From positions 34,653,987-34,717,986 of the forward strand of contig NC_079495.1 in assembly GCF_030052815.1 (NCBI RefSeq): a stretch of 64,000 nt of DNA, written 5' to 3'. This document shows, piece after piece, positions 36,500-49,032 of the stretch; the first letter of the stretch is position 1, and every line of letters starts with the position of its first letter. Made by a program: the position numbers and the translations under genes. The notes beneath the pieces were generated by a model that worked only from the letters and a program-made list of their open reading frames with translations, was not told the origin of the DNA and ran no database searches. Origin of the DNA: Hevea brasiliensis (Eukaryota; Streptophyta; Magnoliopsida; Malpighiales; Euphorbiaceae).

Positions 36500-39400
36500 T
36501 GTAACACCCCTATTTGCATAGCCTGGTATATTTTACTGTTTCGGTGACCGGTGTCGGTCCGGACAGTTAAGGGGATTAGAACCACACTTAAGACAACTAG
36601 AAAAGCCATAAACACAAATAATTAGTGATGTCCAATTAGTTAAGTATAAACAAGAAAAACATAACATAAGAAGTTAAACGAGCCGAGAGTCAAAGCGATG
36701 GGTGACCTTCCCAGGAATGACTGCGAAGTTGTTTTAAACTCAAATTTCGAACCGTAAAATGTGACGCCGCGGTCCTTAGGACCCTTATGAACACAGTGGA
36801 AAAGAGAAAATCACGAAAAAGAACTGTTAAGCTAGTCAAATAATTAGGTCAGGGAGCCGGAAGAAATATGGAATTAATTGCAAACCGAGATGAACTGGCG
36901 AGGGGCAATTTGGTCAATTGACCCCGAGAGCTGACTCCTGACCTAACTGTCAAATAAAATTGGTGAAATGAAAATTTCGGAATCGAAAATTAAATTAAAG
37001 AACTAATAGAAAAAAAAAAGAAAAAAAGAAGGAAAATGAAAAAGGTGTAGGGAAATGACATCATGCATGACATCATGCATGATGCCATAAATCCCATAAT
37101 TAATAATTTGATTAAATGGATATTTGGGTCTTCCATAAGACAAAAGACGTAAAGAAAGAAAAGAAAAAAAAAATAAAACACAAAGTCTTCTTCTTCAAAA
37201 CGTCACTTTCCCTCTCCCTCATATCTCCATAGTTAAACCTCCATTAAAGCTCATCTTCGAGCTTTGAAACCCTTACCAAATCCCAACTTCTTCCATAATC
37301 ACTCCATAAAACCTTATTCCCTTCCCTTGAGAAAGAAATTTAACAAGAAAGAAAGAAGAAAAGAGGAGAAAAATTGAAGATTGGATATCAAAGTTGAGGT
37401 AAGCACATCAAATTGAAAGTTTGAGATTAATTGTTGTGTTTTTAGCTTCAATTACTTGTAAATAAACTTAAAATAAAAAAAAATATGTGGGAGGGACTAA
37501 ACTGAAATTCGTTCAGCAGGGAGGGGAGAGTGATTTGCATGAGTTTGATTGAGTTAAACATGTTAAAATGCTTGAATGAGTTGAAAGATTGTGTTTATAT
37601 GCTTTGAATTAGTTAATTACAATGAATTAGTGTGGTTAGGGTTTGAAACCTAGGGTTTTGAGGCAAAAATTTTGGAGAAATTGGTAAATGATATATTTGA
37701 CCTAATGTGAAGAGAAAAATGGTCATTTTTGACCAAATGAGGTGTGTTAGAAGTGTTGGAATTAAAAGCCAATTCGAATTGGATAAGGTCATGTGCTGGC
37801 AGCATGACCAAAATTTCCTTTGAGGGACCAAAAATAAAATTTTACAAGTCCAATGGATATGGGACCAATTGGAGATGAAAATAGGCACTAAATGACACAA
37901 TTTTCATTTAGGAAGCATGCCCAAAAAGTGACTAAAACCTAGTGAACAAAGTGACCGAAGTTGAGAAATCGCAGGCTGCCCTGCACAAACTGACCAAATG
38001 AATAGTATTTGTTCATTTAGTCATAACTCGAGCTAGGCAGGTCAAAATGACCTGAACTTTTACCAGTGGTTAGATGAGATATATACCTAAGACTTTCATG
38101 AAGAACAGCAACCCAAATTATGCCATTAACCCAATCAAATTACTGAGCCAAGTTGGATCACTGAATCTGCAGACTGCAGATTTGCCATTTGAATAGTAAA
38201 GTTTCAATGGCTATAACTCTCTCTAGAAAACTCTAATTTAGGTGATTCTTGAACCGATGGAAACCTAAGGCATATTAGAACATTTCATATGAAGAAAGTT
38301 AGACCAAATTATGGACCTAACTTGATCAAATTGCTAAACGAAGTTAGAATTAACAATCTGCCAGAACAAAATTCTGCAGCATGAACAGTAAACGTAATTT
38401 GCTTATAACTTGAGCTACAAAACTCCAATTGGGGTGATTCAAAAATGAGAATAAACTTGAGACAATAGGGAACATTTTCTATGAAGAAAGTTTTGCCAAA
38501 TTCCAACAGTAAACTGACCAATGAAACAGTACAATTAGGGACACCAAAACTGAAAATTAGCAATTTTGCCTAAAAGACCTAAGTTTTGAGAAAATGAACA
38601 AAACCAACAAGTTTAGTGACCAAAATGTGGTATGTGGGTGAAGTTGGAGTTCCCATACCTATTAAGCCTTAGAAAGTCAACTATTTGACTTGAATAGTAT
38701 AGTGAATAGTAACCCAAAACACAAAAATTTCGAGAACGTCGAATTTAGCACGTTAGAGATAGGTAAAAGTGAAGCTAAATTTATTTTGGGTTTATGTTAA
38801 GTTCTAGTGCTGAAACATTGTAAAATTGTGTGTTTCAGTTGGAGAGGATACCGGGAAAGAACCCGAGGAACCGAGTCGAGGCCAAGAGGCGACTCGCTTG
38901 AGATTTGTGCATAACATATAACTTTTGTAAATTATTTCTGCATATTGTTTTGAATAATTTGAATCAGTGAATTATGACAATTTTTATGATGTTTTGATTT
39001 AAATTGTGGAAAGTTAGTTGTGTATATTTGAAATGACAATGTTTAGCAAATTGTTAAGATAAGTTTTGAAACTACAGTGTCATGACCATATATTTGAACA
39101 CCTCACTAGGATGACTAGTGGGGGTAATTAGTTTCGAATTTTGATTCCTTCTCTGGAGAAGTGTTGAGGTGTGCCAGTAGAAGAGGATGTGAATGGATAT
39201 CCATATATTTGAGCTAGCTAGCCTTGTGATGTGATTTCTCTTTAGCCTCTGGCTATTGAGATTCTATTTGTTTCGAATGGCATGATCTAACTGTGGGTTT
39301 TATGAAATGTGTTTTGATACTTTGAAATGAACTTGGTTTGCATTTAAAATCTCATAATGCATGATTTGTACTTAATTCTCATGTTCAGCCAAATTTTTGA

Positions 39401-40216
39401 ATAAATGTGATTTAAGTTTTGCATAAAGATTATTTTAGTATGTTGTGCACCACTGAGTCCTAGTACTCAGCGATAGCTTCTATTGCTGTCGCAGATACAG
39501 AGACTAGAGGAGCAGCAGACTGAGCTGCTGAGGTGTGAGGAGCTATCAGCTTGAAGTCACCGGGTATAATTTATACCCTAACTGTAAATATTTCTTTTGA
39601 TGTATGTATTGCACATAAATGTATGGACATGTAAAATGGGTCTTGAGCAGCTTGTACAAAGTTTGTATGAAGTTTGTAATAAAAATTTAGTTTGAAATTC
39701 CTTTGATGTAAATTTTGTAATGATATATATATATATATATAAATTATTTTGTCTCTAATAAAATATGAGAGGAACTATTTTATTTAATTTAAATGAAATG
39801 TTGTTAGTATTTTGAGAATTATTGAATTTTGAACTTGAGAAATTGATTGAAATGATTGTGGAGTTGTTGAAATGGATTGAGTTTGATTGTGAAATTGAAG
39901 TAGTGGTTGAGAAAAATTTTTAGAAGTGCTTTTTACAGGTATTGAAGAACTGTTTTCTCAAAATACAGACAGAACTCTGTCAAAATTTTTATAAAATTTG
40001 CAAAAAAAATAAAATGGGCCAAAATTTCCAACTAGCTTTCAACTTAATTACATGTTTTAAATACTTATTAGAAATGTTCACCACTTATCAAAAATAAGAA
40101 AATTGTTTTAAAATCCCTTGTAGGGTACTTAATGAGTTATCGGTAGGTGAAGTTTGGTAGTTCATTAGGTATTCTACGGGATCATGTTATGCCTTACAGT
40201 TGGGTAAGGTATGACA
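36500..40216 (+). repeat. E1 3' LTR
   Basis: 3,717 bp, very similar to the 5' LTR. Its end has changed to TTGGGTAAGGTATGACA. It is followed by the duplicated GCATT and the rest of the E2 3' LTR. Confidence 0.95.
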
Positions 40217-42157
40217 GCATTGATTACCAATTCAATTTCTAAGTCTCCTAAGAGAAATTACAATTTTTCAATTTTGGTCCCCTGTTTTCTACTATTCCAT
40301 TGGTCAAGTTGCTGTGGTTATTTTCCTAAGCTTTCTTCATAAAAGTTGTTCCTTATTGTCTTAACTTTATTTCCCTTTTTGAATCACTCCATTTGGAGTT
40401 TTTTAGCCTTAGTTATGGCCACTTGAACATGGCTGGCCAGATTTAGTGTTACCCAGAATTTTGGGCATTTTCTGGATATTGGCCATTTTTGTGTGTTGAT
40501 TGCAGGTAAGTTTTTGGACAGCTTATTATCAAATTTTGGGTTTTTTCTTCATGAAAGTTGTAGGGATATGTCTAAGCTTTCTATCGGTATAAAATTCAGG
40601 TCATTTGGACCTTGCTAGACTAAGTTATGGTCATTTATGTAACTACTATTCATTTGGTTATTTTTGTATAGGTTAGTGTGCCCAATTTTAGATTTGGCCT
40701 AATTGTTCACTAAGTTATGCTCACTTTCTAGGCATGATTCATGAATGAAAAATGTGCCATTTTGTGTCTAGTTTCATTCCCAATTGGCGTCACACCAATT
40801 AGGTTGGTAAATTTTTAGTTTTGGTCCTTGAAAGGGACCTAGGTCAAGCTGCCTACAGATTGACCCTCACCAATCTGAATTGGAACTTGGTTCCAACAAT
40901 TCATACACACCACAAATGGTCACAATTGACCATTTCTAAACTCAAATAAGATTAACTACATCAATTGACAAATTTTCAACTTTTTCTCCAATTTTTGACA
41001 AGCTCCAAACCCTAGTTACATACATTTCATCTCTAATGCAAATTTAAAGTGTATCTTCATGATCTATACACCTAATTCACCTCAAATAACCATTCAAAAC
41101 CATCAAACTCATTCATATCAAACCCTAACCCTAGCTGGATGAATTTCATGTTTGGTCCCTCAACAATTGTTTTTGTTTAATTTTAAGTTAAGATCTAAGT
41201 TATTTACACTAAAAATATAAATATTAAGCATAAATCTTCAATTCAAACCACTAACCTTAAACTTTGAAATTCAACTCTTTAATTTCTTCCTTTTCTTCTT
41301 TTCTTTCCTTCATCTAAAGCTTTCTCAAGTTGAACTAACAACTTTTTATAGTTTATTTTGGGGTCAAAGTGGGTTGAAGTGGTTGGAAGAAAGCTTGAAC
41401 TCAAGCTTCAATGGAGTTTTCATGGTGGTGGGGAAGAGAGGAGGGTGGCACATTTGGGTGAGGGAAGAAGGAAATCTAATTTTCTTTTCTTTTTTATGTA
41501 TTTTTAATTTTTTAAAAATGTTTTTGACTTGGTCAATTTAGGTAGGAGAATTAAAATGAGTTTTGACATCATGATGATGTCATAAGGGTGACGTAAGGTG
41601 ATGTAATAAACTTTTTTCCTTTTTCTTTTTCTTTTGCATTTATTTTTTCATTAGTTCTTTAATTTAATTTCCAATTTCCAAAGATTCATTTCTTTGATTT
41701 TATTGGATAGTTAAGTCAGGAGTTAGCTCTAGGAGTGAATTGACCAATTCGCACCTCGCCGGTTCAATCCGGTTTGCAAGTTATTCGATATTTCTTCCGG
41801 GTTCCTAACCTAATTATTTGATCTGCTTAACAACTCTTTTTCATGATTTTCTCTTTTTCACTATGTTTGCAATAGTCCTAAGGACCGCAGTGTTACATTT
41901 TATGGTTTGAAATTTGAGTTTAGACTGACCTTGCAGTCATTCCCGAAAAGGTCACCCACCACTATGACTCCCGGCTTATTTAACTTCTTGTGATTTGTTT
42001 TTCTTTTTTATACTTAACTATTTGGAAATTACTAATTATTTGTGTTCAGGGCTTAACTAGGTGTCTTAGATGTGGTTCTAATTCTCTTAATTGTCTAGAC
42101 CGACACCGATCACTAGAACAGTAAAATATACCAGGCTATGCAAATAGGGGTGTTACA
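40217..42157 (-). repeat. E2 3' LTR, proximal part
   Basis: Resumes at GCATTGATTACCAATTC and ends ATAGGGGTGTTACA. It matches 46190-48023 of the E2 5' LTR, except for about 120 bp (around 41416-41520) missing from the 5' LTR copy. It carries the perfect palindrome TGACATCATGATGATGTCA (41564-41582). Confidence 0.9.
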
Positions 42158-42171
42158 ATTCTCCTCCCCTT
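42158..42171 (-). promoter_or_regulatory. E2 polypurine tract
   Basis: Minus strand AAAGGGGAGGAGAAT next to the 3' LTR; same motif class as in E1 and EB. Confidence 0.85.
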
Positions 42172-43990
42172 TAAATAAATTTCGTCCTCGAAATTATGTT
42201 CATTATCTGTCCTCAAATAGTCATACGTCTTGTTTTCTTATGTTTTTCTCACATTTCTACATAGCTTCATTGTCTAAATAATAGTCAATAGCACTTTAGC
42301 CAAAACTATTTACTCATCGATTGCTCACCTAATGTGCCAAGTTTCTTATGAACTTCTATCATAAGTTAGATTCAAATTCATTTCAATTTTAGAGGTAAGC
42401 AAATCTGTGTGCTAGTGGATCCACTTTTTCTAGGATCTCATATGATCTTCTGGGTGAGAACTTAGTTTTATTCTTTTCTTATCAAATCTCTTGATCATTT
42501 GATGCAACCTTCAGTTTAGTTTGGAATATTGTTGTTTTAGCAATTATTTTCCTTTGTAGTCTTTTTTTTCTTTTTCTTAAATGACCTTGTTGGTCATATA
42601 TGAACTGCTTTTCTCTTTATTGGCCATAGATCCATAACCATTATCTTACCATCTCCATTTATGACCAAGGCCTATGTGCCATTTTGCGCTATCTTGTTTG
42701 CTTTTGTTTAACTTATTTCTTTCTTGATAAAATAGTTCGAGATATCGTTATGCGTCTTAAGTAGGTTGTTTGCCCTGGTGGCAATTCCTCATCTAATGTT
42801 TCTCTCATTTCTTACTATTCTATTTGTTTCTTTTTTTTTTTTTCATTCCACAACTTAACTTTAATTATTTTATTCCTCAATCTTATCTTTTTCCATAACT
42901 TGACTGTCGAGTCATGATTTAACACCTTTTATCGTCCCTAATAAATCCACTATACTTCAATATTACTTTGATTTGGTCCTTTGACCATTCTAGTCAATAC
43001 TTTAACTAATATTCATAGCGTTTCTTTATTACATTTGCACCAACTATTCTAATTTTTACTTCTATATTTTCTTTTATCTACCGATATCTTATAGCTTATT
43101 TTCCGCTGGTTTGCGATCACTACCCTCTTTTTTTTTTTTTTTTATTGAACCATAAACAATTTTTTTTTTTTTAACCTTAAGAAGGGAGTCTAATGGACTC
43201 TCCTTTTTCCTATGCTATTCAAAAGTTTTGCATTAATCCTAATCTAATACTTATGATCCGCACAATAAAATTTGCTCTTCCTAAAGAATACCTGACCAAC
43301 TAGTTCCTATCGAATTACTGTTATCAGTAGAACATCATTTCTTAACTGTTTTATAAGTTATAATTATCATCGATAGCATCCTGTCTCTTCCAGGGGAACA
43401 AAATCATATTTCGTGTCTTACTGCTAGACAAATAGAATACTGTTCCTTACTAAACTTTGATTAAAAGATCCATTGCAATACTAAAACAACTATAAACCCC
43501 ATATTGGAGACTGGATGACTTAGCCCTATAGGTGTTATTTTTAAAATGATCATACTAAAATCTCTAGTCCCATAATAATTCTTGATGTATTGTAATTTAT
43601 GCTAGGGTAACGGAGTTGTTAACTCTCACTACCTTGCAACCATGATCTTTTGATATTCTAATTATAGAGTTTTAAATCCCGAATTAGGATTTTCAAACTC
43701 AGTTCCAGTAATAAAACTCTATTCTGGTATATTTGTACCAGAGTGAAAGCCGTTTGTAACTATTCTTATCCTTATGTACTATTGGATAGTACGTAGCTCT
43801 ACACAATAAATCCCAAGTCAGTACTGTAATCTGTAGCTTACAGCACAAATATTAAGAATATTGCATAGTTACTACGATACATCTCAATAGATCAAACTTT
43901 CCTACATTTTATTCTTTTCGAATTCACTAATATCCAAAACTTATTCTAATTACCATATCCATTGACAATTACTAGCAGTAACATCTTCAC
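42172..43990 (-). other. E2 non-coding interior block (no pol)
   Basis: About 1.8 kb with no credible coding frame and T-rich runs. Read on the minus strand, much of it is homologous to EB 56161-56910: TGTATCGTAGTAACTATGCA, AGAGCTACGTACTA, ATTGACTAGAATGGTCA and ACGTATGACTATT recur in the same order. This is the shared block of the non-autonomous lineage. Confidence 0.75.
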
Positions 43991-44380
43991 CGATGGGTTC
44001 TCGATTGCTTCCACCCTGAAGATCCGCCTCTGTCATATCTACAAATTCGAGGTTCCTCAAATTCTTTTCTTTTTCCCAATTGCCTATTCGAGTTCTGACC
44101 CATAGATTTCTCACTCTTTTTTATTTCATACTGCCCTTGTTTGGGTTGAGTCTATACTTGAGCTTGAGCTTGGGTTTGAGCTTGGGCTGACAAACAATCA
44201 GCCATTTGTTAGAAAAAGGTGGCCATTTGCTGTGCCACTTGTGCGGTGATTTGTACCGATGGAATTGGTATAGTTGAGCCTTTAGCACTCCGAGGAGCTG
44301 AGGCCTTTTCTTGTGCCTCAATCGTATCTGACTATTCTACTGGTTTATTTCCCTCTTCAATTTCTATTCAGAATATTTTC
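43991..44380 (-). pseudogene. gag: E2 gag N-terminal remnant with capsid deletion
   Basis: Minus strand. It aligns with the start of EB gag: APRSAKGSTIPIPSVQITAQ, AQQMATFF, a Gln/Ala-rich stretch, then QGQYEIKKSEKSMG and RKEFEEP, followed directly by the non-coding block. The capsid domain is missing at the same place as in EB. The start codon has become ATT-like (near 44370), and there are several stops. Not functional. Confidence 0.75.
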
Positions 44381-44529
44381 TTTTCTAGAGACAACCTACA
44401 CAAGGAGATTTCTCTCCATTAATTCATATTTATTATGCAATTGCACTATATGTATCAAATATTTGAGCAGTTGTATGTACCGACAAAATATTTTAAATTC
44501 ACAGTTCAAAATTTACTTTAAAACCTTTA

Positions 44530-44540
44530 CTTTGATACCA
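44530..44540 (-). promoter_or_regulatory. E2 primer binding site, degraded
   Basis: Minus strand TGGTATCAAAG. It differs from the initiator-Met PBS by one base (G to A) and lies 7 bp from the 5' LTR. Confidence 0.85.
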
Positions 44541-44547
44541 CTAAACA

Positions 44548-47500
44548 TGTCACACCCTACGCTCAATAAGATGTAACATGATCCCGTAGTACATCTAATG
44601 TATTACCGTGCTTCGCCTACCAGTAACCCATTAAATATACTATAAGAGATTTTAAAATAATTTTATTACTTTTCGAAAGTGGCGAGCACTTTTGATAGGA
44701 ATTAAAAACTTTTACTTGAAGTTTAAAGATTAGTTAAAATTTTTGTACATTTTTATTTTTATGCAAAGTTTAGAAAATTTTCGGCAGAGTGCCGTCTATA
44801 TTTGAGAAAAATAGTTCTTCAAAACTTGAAAAGAAACACACTTCCAATATTTTCTTAATCATAACTTCAATACAAATCAATTTCATCTCAATCCCATACA
44901 ATATGCTCAAACACAAAATCAATCGTAATTGAAACATCTCATTTCCGAAAAGGAAATAATTTATCATTCATAAAATACAAAAAGAATTATTTACATTAAT
45001 TACAAAACTTAGAAATAAATTTAAATATTACAATAATTTGTATTTTAATTACATACCCAAAATAATATTACAAGAGTTTTTGTATAACTGCTCAAATAAT
45101 TTACACACATATATTTACATGCATAATCAAAATCTAATATACAAGGGTATAACTAAATACCCGTACAAAAACCTCAGTGTAGTCCCAACAATCGGTAGCC
45201 CACTCTATTGCCTTTTTCCTTGTTTTATCTGCGACAGCAAAAAAAGCTATCGCTGAGTATAAAAATACTCAGTGGTGCACAATAAAATATAAAATGCACA
45301 ATATAAAACATTTGTTATTAATTCACAGTTCAAATATTTCACAATCACATTTCAATTTTCAAATCACATTTATCACAAATCATAATTTAAATATTTCACA
45401 ATTTTCAAAGCTTAATTTAATACAATTTGATCAAACAATTTAATAACCACAGTGTTGCCAATCACTAACACAACTTAGGCCGTGACACAAAATTTCTGAA
45501 CATGCCGTGTGTACATCACAACAAGGCAAACTCACCCCACTGATCGAAATCAATGAGAGAGGTGGCTAGCTAGCTAATGAGAACTCATCCAAACTCACCT
45601 CAGACTGGCAAGCCAGAGAGGGAGGAATATAGTTAAACTCACCCCATAAATGGAGGAGGAACATAGTGATATTGCCATGCCAAGTGTGAATCAAAAATAA
45701 TTTAAATCAAGTTATTCAAACATTTCATACAATTCACAAATCATATTTCATTCCAAACTTTTCATTTACAAAGTAGGCAACACACTATTTTTCAAATAAG
45801 ATTTTCAAAGCCATAACAATCAAAATTATTCATAACATTTATTTCAAGAATTGTCAAGTAGAAACAAAGAATTTTAAGTTTATTGTGCACAAACCTCTTT
45901 TGTTGACTCAACTTACTCAAACTTTCATTTCTCCTTCATAGATCCGTTTCCAACTGAAACACAAAAATTTAAAGTGCTTCAACAATCCATTCAACCCTTT
46001 TCTAATAACTAATTCCAATAATTTCACTTTTGCAGTCTTATCCTACCCAACACGAGTCTTAAATTCGATCCTTTACATTTTTGTGTGTAGTGGCACTATT
46101 CAAGTCAATTTGTTGACTTTTTTATGCTTAATAAATTTATTAGTTCTAATTGCACCCATATACCATATTTTGGGTATCAATTTTGTTGGCATTGATTACC
46201 AATTCAATTTCTAAGTCTCCTAACAGAAATTGCAATTTTTCAGTTTTGGTCCCCTATTTTCTACTGTTCCATTGGTCAAGTTGCTGTGGTTATTTTCCTA
46301 AATTTTCTTCATAGAAGTTGTTCTTGTCTTAAGTTTATTTCGCTTTTTGAATCACTCCATTTGGAGTTTTGTAGCCCTAGTTATGGCCATTTGAACATGG
46401 CTGGCCAGATTTGGTGTTACCTAGAATTCTGGGCATTTTCTGGATATTGGCCATTTTTGTGTGTTGATTGCAGGTAAGTTTTTAGACAGCTTATTATCAA
46501 ATTTTGGGTTTGTTTTCTTCATGAAAGTTGTAGGGATATGTCTCAGCTTTCTATCGGTATAAAATTCAGGTCATTTGGACCTTGCTAGACCAAGTTATGG
46601 TCATTTACGTAACGACTGTTCATTTGGTTATTTTTGTATAGGCCAGTGTGCCCAATTTTGGATTTGGCCTAATTGTTCACTAAGTTATGGTCACTTTCTT
46701 GGCATGATTCACGAATGAAAAATGTGCCATTTTGTGTCTAGTTTCATTCCCAATTGGCCTCACACCAATTGGGTTGGTAAATTTTTAGTTTTGGTCCTTG
46801 AAAAGGACCTAGGCCAAGCTGCCTGTAGATTGACACTCACCAATCCGAATTGGAACTTTTTTTCCAACAATTCATACACACCAAAAATGGTCACAATTGA
46901 CCATTTCTCAACTCAAATAAGGTTAACTATATCAATTGATTAATTCTCAACTTTTTCTCTAATTTTCCACAAGCTCCAAACCCTAGTTACATACATTTCA
47001 TCTCTAATGCAAATTTAAAGTGTATCTTCATGATCTATACACCTAATTCACCTTAAATAACTATTCAAAACCATCAAACTCATTCATATCAAACCCTAAC
47101 CCTAGCTGGACGAATTTCATATTTAGTCCCTCAACAATTGTTTTTGTTTAATTTTAAGTTAAGATCTAAGTTATTTACACTAAAAATATAAATATTAAGC
47201 ATAAATCTTCAATTCAAACCACTAACCTTAAACTTTGAAATTCAACTCTTCAATTTCTTCGTTTTCTTCTTTTCTGTCCTTCCTCTAAAGCTTTCTCAAG
47301 TTGAACTAACAAGTTTTTATGGTTTATTTTGGGGTCAAGGTGGGTTGAAGTGGTTGGAAGAAAGCTTGAACTCAAGCTTCAATGGAGTTTTTGACTTGGT
47401 CAATTTAGGTAGGAAAATTAAAATGAGTTTTGACATCATGATGATGTCATAATGGTGATGCAAGGTGATGTAATAAACTTTTCCCTTTTTCTTTTTCTTT

Positions 47501-48023
47501 TACATTTATTTTTTCATTAGTTCTTTAATTTAATTCTCGATTCCCAAAGATTCATTTCTTGGATTTTATTGGACAGTTAGGTCAGGAGTCAGCTCTAGGG
47601 GTGAATTGACCAAATCGCCCCTCGCCGGTTCAATCCGGTTTGCAAGTTATTCGATATTTCATCCGGATCCTTAACTTAATTATTTGACCTGCTTAACAAC
47701 TCGTTTTCGTGATTTTCTCTTTTTCACTATGTTCGCAATAGTCCTAAGGACCGCAGCGTCACATTTTATAGTTCGAAATTTGAGTTTAGACTGACCTCGC
47801 AATCATTCCCGAAAAGGTCACCCATCGCTATGACTCCCGGCTCATTTAACTTCTTGTGCTTTGTTTTTCTTCTTTATACTTAACTATTTGGCAATTACTA
47901 ATTATTTGCGTTCAGGGCTTAACTAGGTGTCTTAGACGTGGTTCTAATTCTCTTAATTGTCCGGACCGACACCAGTCATCGGAACAGTAAAATATACCAG
48001 GCTATGCAAATAGGGGCGTTACA
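44548..48023 (-). repeat. E2 5' LTR
   Basis: 3,476 bp. It runs from TGTCACACCCTACGCTC to ATAGGGGCGTTACA. It carries the palindrome at 47431-47449, the exon-like block at 45895-45953 and a second acceptor GCTGTCGCAG near 45230. About 120 bp near 47390 is deleted relative to the 3' LTR. Confidence 0.92.
45895..45953 (-). other. Exon-like block inside the E2 5' LTR
   Basis: 59 nt between TTTTTGTGTTTCAG and GAG/GTTTGTGCACAA. The interior sequence differs strongly from E1 while the border signals are the same. Confidence 0.45.
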
Positions 48024-48172
48024 CTGAACCTAAAATCTCTGTTTTTGAAGTGGTCTTTAATTTGTTCTTACAAGTGGTTTTTTTTAATTTCCCTCAAAAT
48101 TAAAGTGGTGACTCCTCACTTTTTCCACTTCGGTGAGAGTCGTCCTGCGACCACAAAGTCCTTGCGATAGCT
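48024..48172 (+). other. Right end of the Tat-lineage LTR
   Basis: Directly upstream of the Tat-type PBS. T-rich, then GGTGAGAGTCGTCCTGCGAC. The exact LTR end is not clear (no obvious CA just before the PBS). Confidence 0.5.
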
Positions 48173-48190
48173 TGGCGACTCCGCTGGGGA
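48173..48190 (+). promoter_or_regulatory. Primer binding site of the Tat/Ogre-lineage element
   Basis: TGGCGACTCCGCTGGGGA. This type of PBS is characteristic of Tat/Ogre elements (reported as tRNA-Arg primed). It fits the ORF1 and gag found downstream. Confidence 0.75.
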
Positions 48191-49032
48191 CGTATACCAA
48201 AATAACCCTGGTTTAGAAGTCCAAAAAGCAAATTTAATTTTTTATTCTTATGAATCGGTAATTAGGGGGGTTAACTTATAGAATCAAAGATTTTAATATT
48301 TGATTATTATTCTCTCTAACCGTTTTGTTTGTTTTGATTATTTTATTTATTACAGTAATCTTTGCCTAAATTCCCCTTGAACAAGGAAGAAGTAAATATG
48401 TCCCTTCACTCACAAATCACCTACACAACGTCCTCACACACTTTAGCCCTATACCCGGGCTCTCTTACCCTGTAGGAAGCAGGGGGAGGGGGGGGTCATG
48501 TAGCAGTACCCGTGGGTTTTTACCCCATTAGTATTCATGAAGACTTCTGCTCAGATTGGAACTTGTGTCACCTATCATGATAACTGTGGATTTTTTTTCC
48601 TTTCATTATCATAATGGTGAAATGGGGCTCTACTGTTTATAGTAGCGACAATTTGGGGACCTGTGGCTTTAGAAAATTAGACCTTGAGCTAAACCGTCAC
48701 ATTAGTCAGAGCCTATGATAAGTCATCCTTGAAGGTAGAACCATTCAATTAGATAGTACCTACCCGGTTTCCCGATCACTCTATTTTAGGACAAAAGGGA
48801 CATACTTGCTTTTACCCTACTCTGATTATATCTTTAAGTTTTTCTTAAATAATATGAGGGTAATTTTGAATCATACTGTCAGGATGAATCTAAACACCTT
48901 CCTACTTCGATAGGTGTATAGATATGGTCACGTAAGTAGTATAATTCAAAATTACCTGAATTTATGGTGCTACCTTTTTCCTTTTTAGGTATTAAAAAAT
49001 TAGTGTTTGCCAAGGGTAGGGAAAGCTTTAAA
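48191..49032 (+). other. Tat/Ogre-lineage leader
   Basis: Non-coding leader between PBS and ORF1. It has a G-rich run (about 48481-48496) and a pyrimidine tract ending CCTTTTTAG at about 48988, a possible acceptor 45 bp before the ORF1 start. Confidence 0.55.

Larger units (their letters stand above)
18321..40216 (+). mobile_element. E1: Tekay/Del-clade gypsy element (family A), with nested copia C1
   Basis: Complete element: LTRs 18321-22027 and 36500-40216, PBS, gag-pro-RT-RH-IN-chromodomain, polypurine tract, and perfect target duplication GCATT (18316-18320 and 40217-40221). Without C1 it would be about 12.3 kb. The chromodomain at the integrase C-terminus and the very long LTRs place it in the Tekay (Del) chromovirus clade. 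The two LTRs are very similar, so it is comparatively young. The coding region has several in-frame stops and three frameshifts. Confidence 0.95.
16678..48023 (-). mobile_element. E2: non-autonomous Tekay-like gypsy element (family A LTRs), minus strand, with nested E1 and C1
   Basis: The minus-strand element has its 3' LTR at 16678-18320 plus 40217-42157 (split by E1), an interior of about 2.4 kb (42158-44547) and its 5' LTR at 44548-48023. The polypurine tract and the PBS sit at the expected ends of the interior. There is no pol gene, only a gag N-terminal remnant and a non-coding block homologous to one in EB. Flanking 5-mers CCAAA (16673-16677) and CTGAA (48024-48028) are each one CpG transition from CCGAA. 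The two LTRs have diverged visibly, so E2 is older than E1. Confidence 0.88.

Noticed and set aside
44121..44321. 66-aa minus-strand basic frame in E2
   Set aside because: A shifted reading of the gag remnant; the homologous frame is the one with QITAQ and QQMATFF.
41095..47110. Telomere-like AACCCTAACCCTA in E2 LTRs (also TTAGGGTTT in S3 and E1 LTRs)
   Set aside because: Only one or two units; a telobox-like motif in LTRs, not a telomere tract.
48964..49032. Start of Tat ORF1 at 48964
   Set aside because: The stretch spans a pyrimidine-rich acceptor-like tract and reads as leader; the Met at 49033 is followed by a plausible N-terminus.
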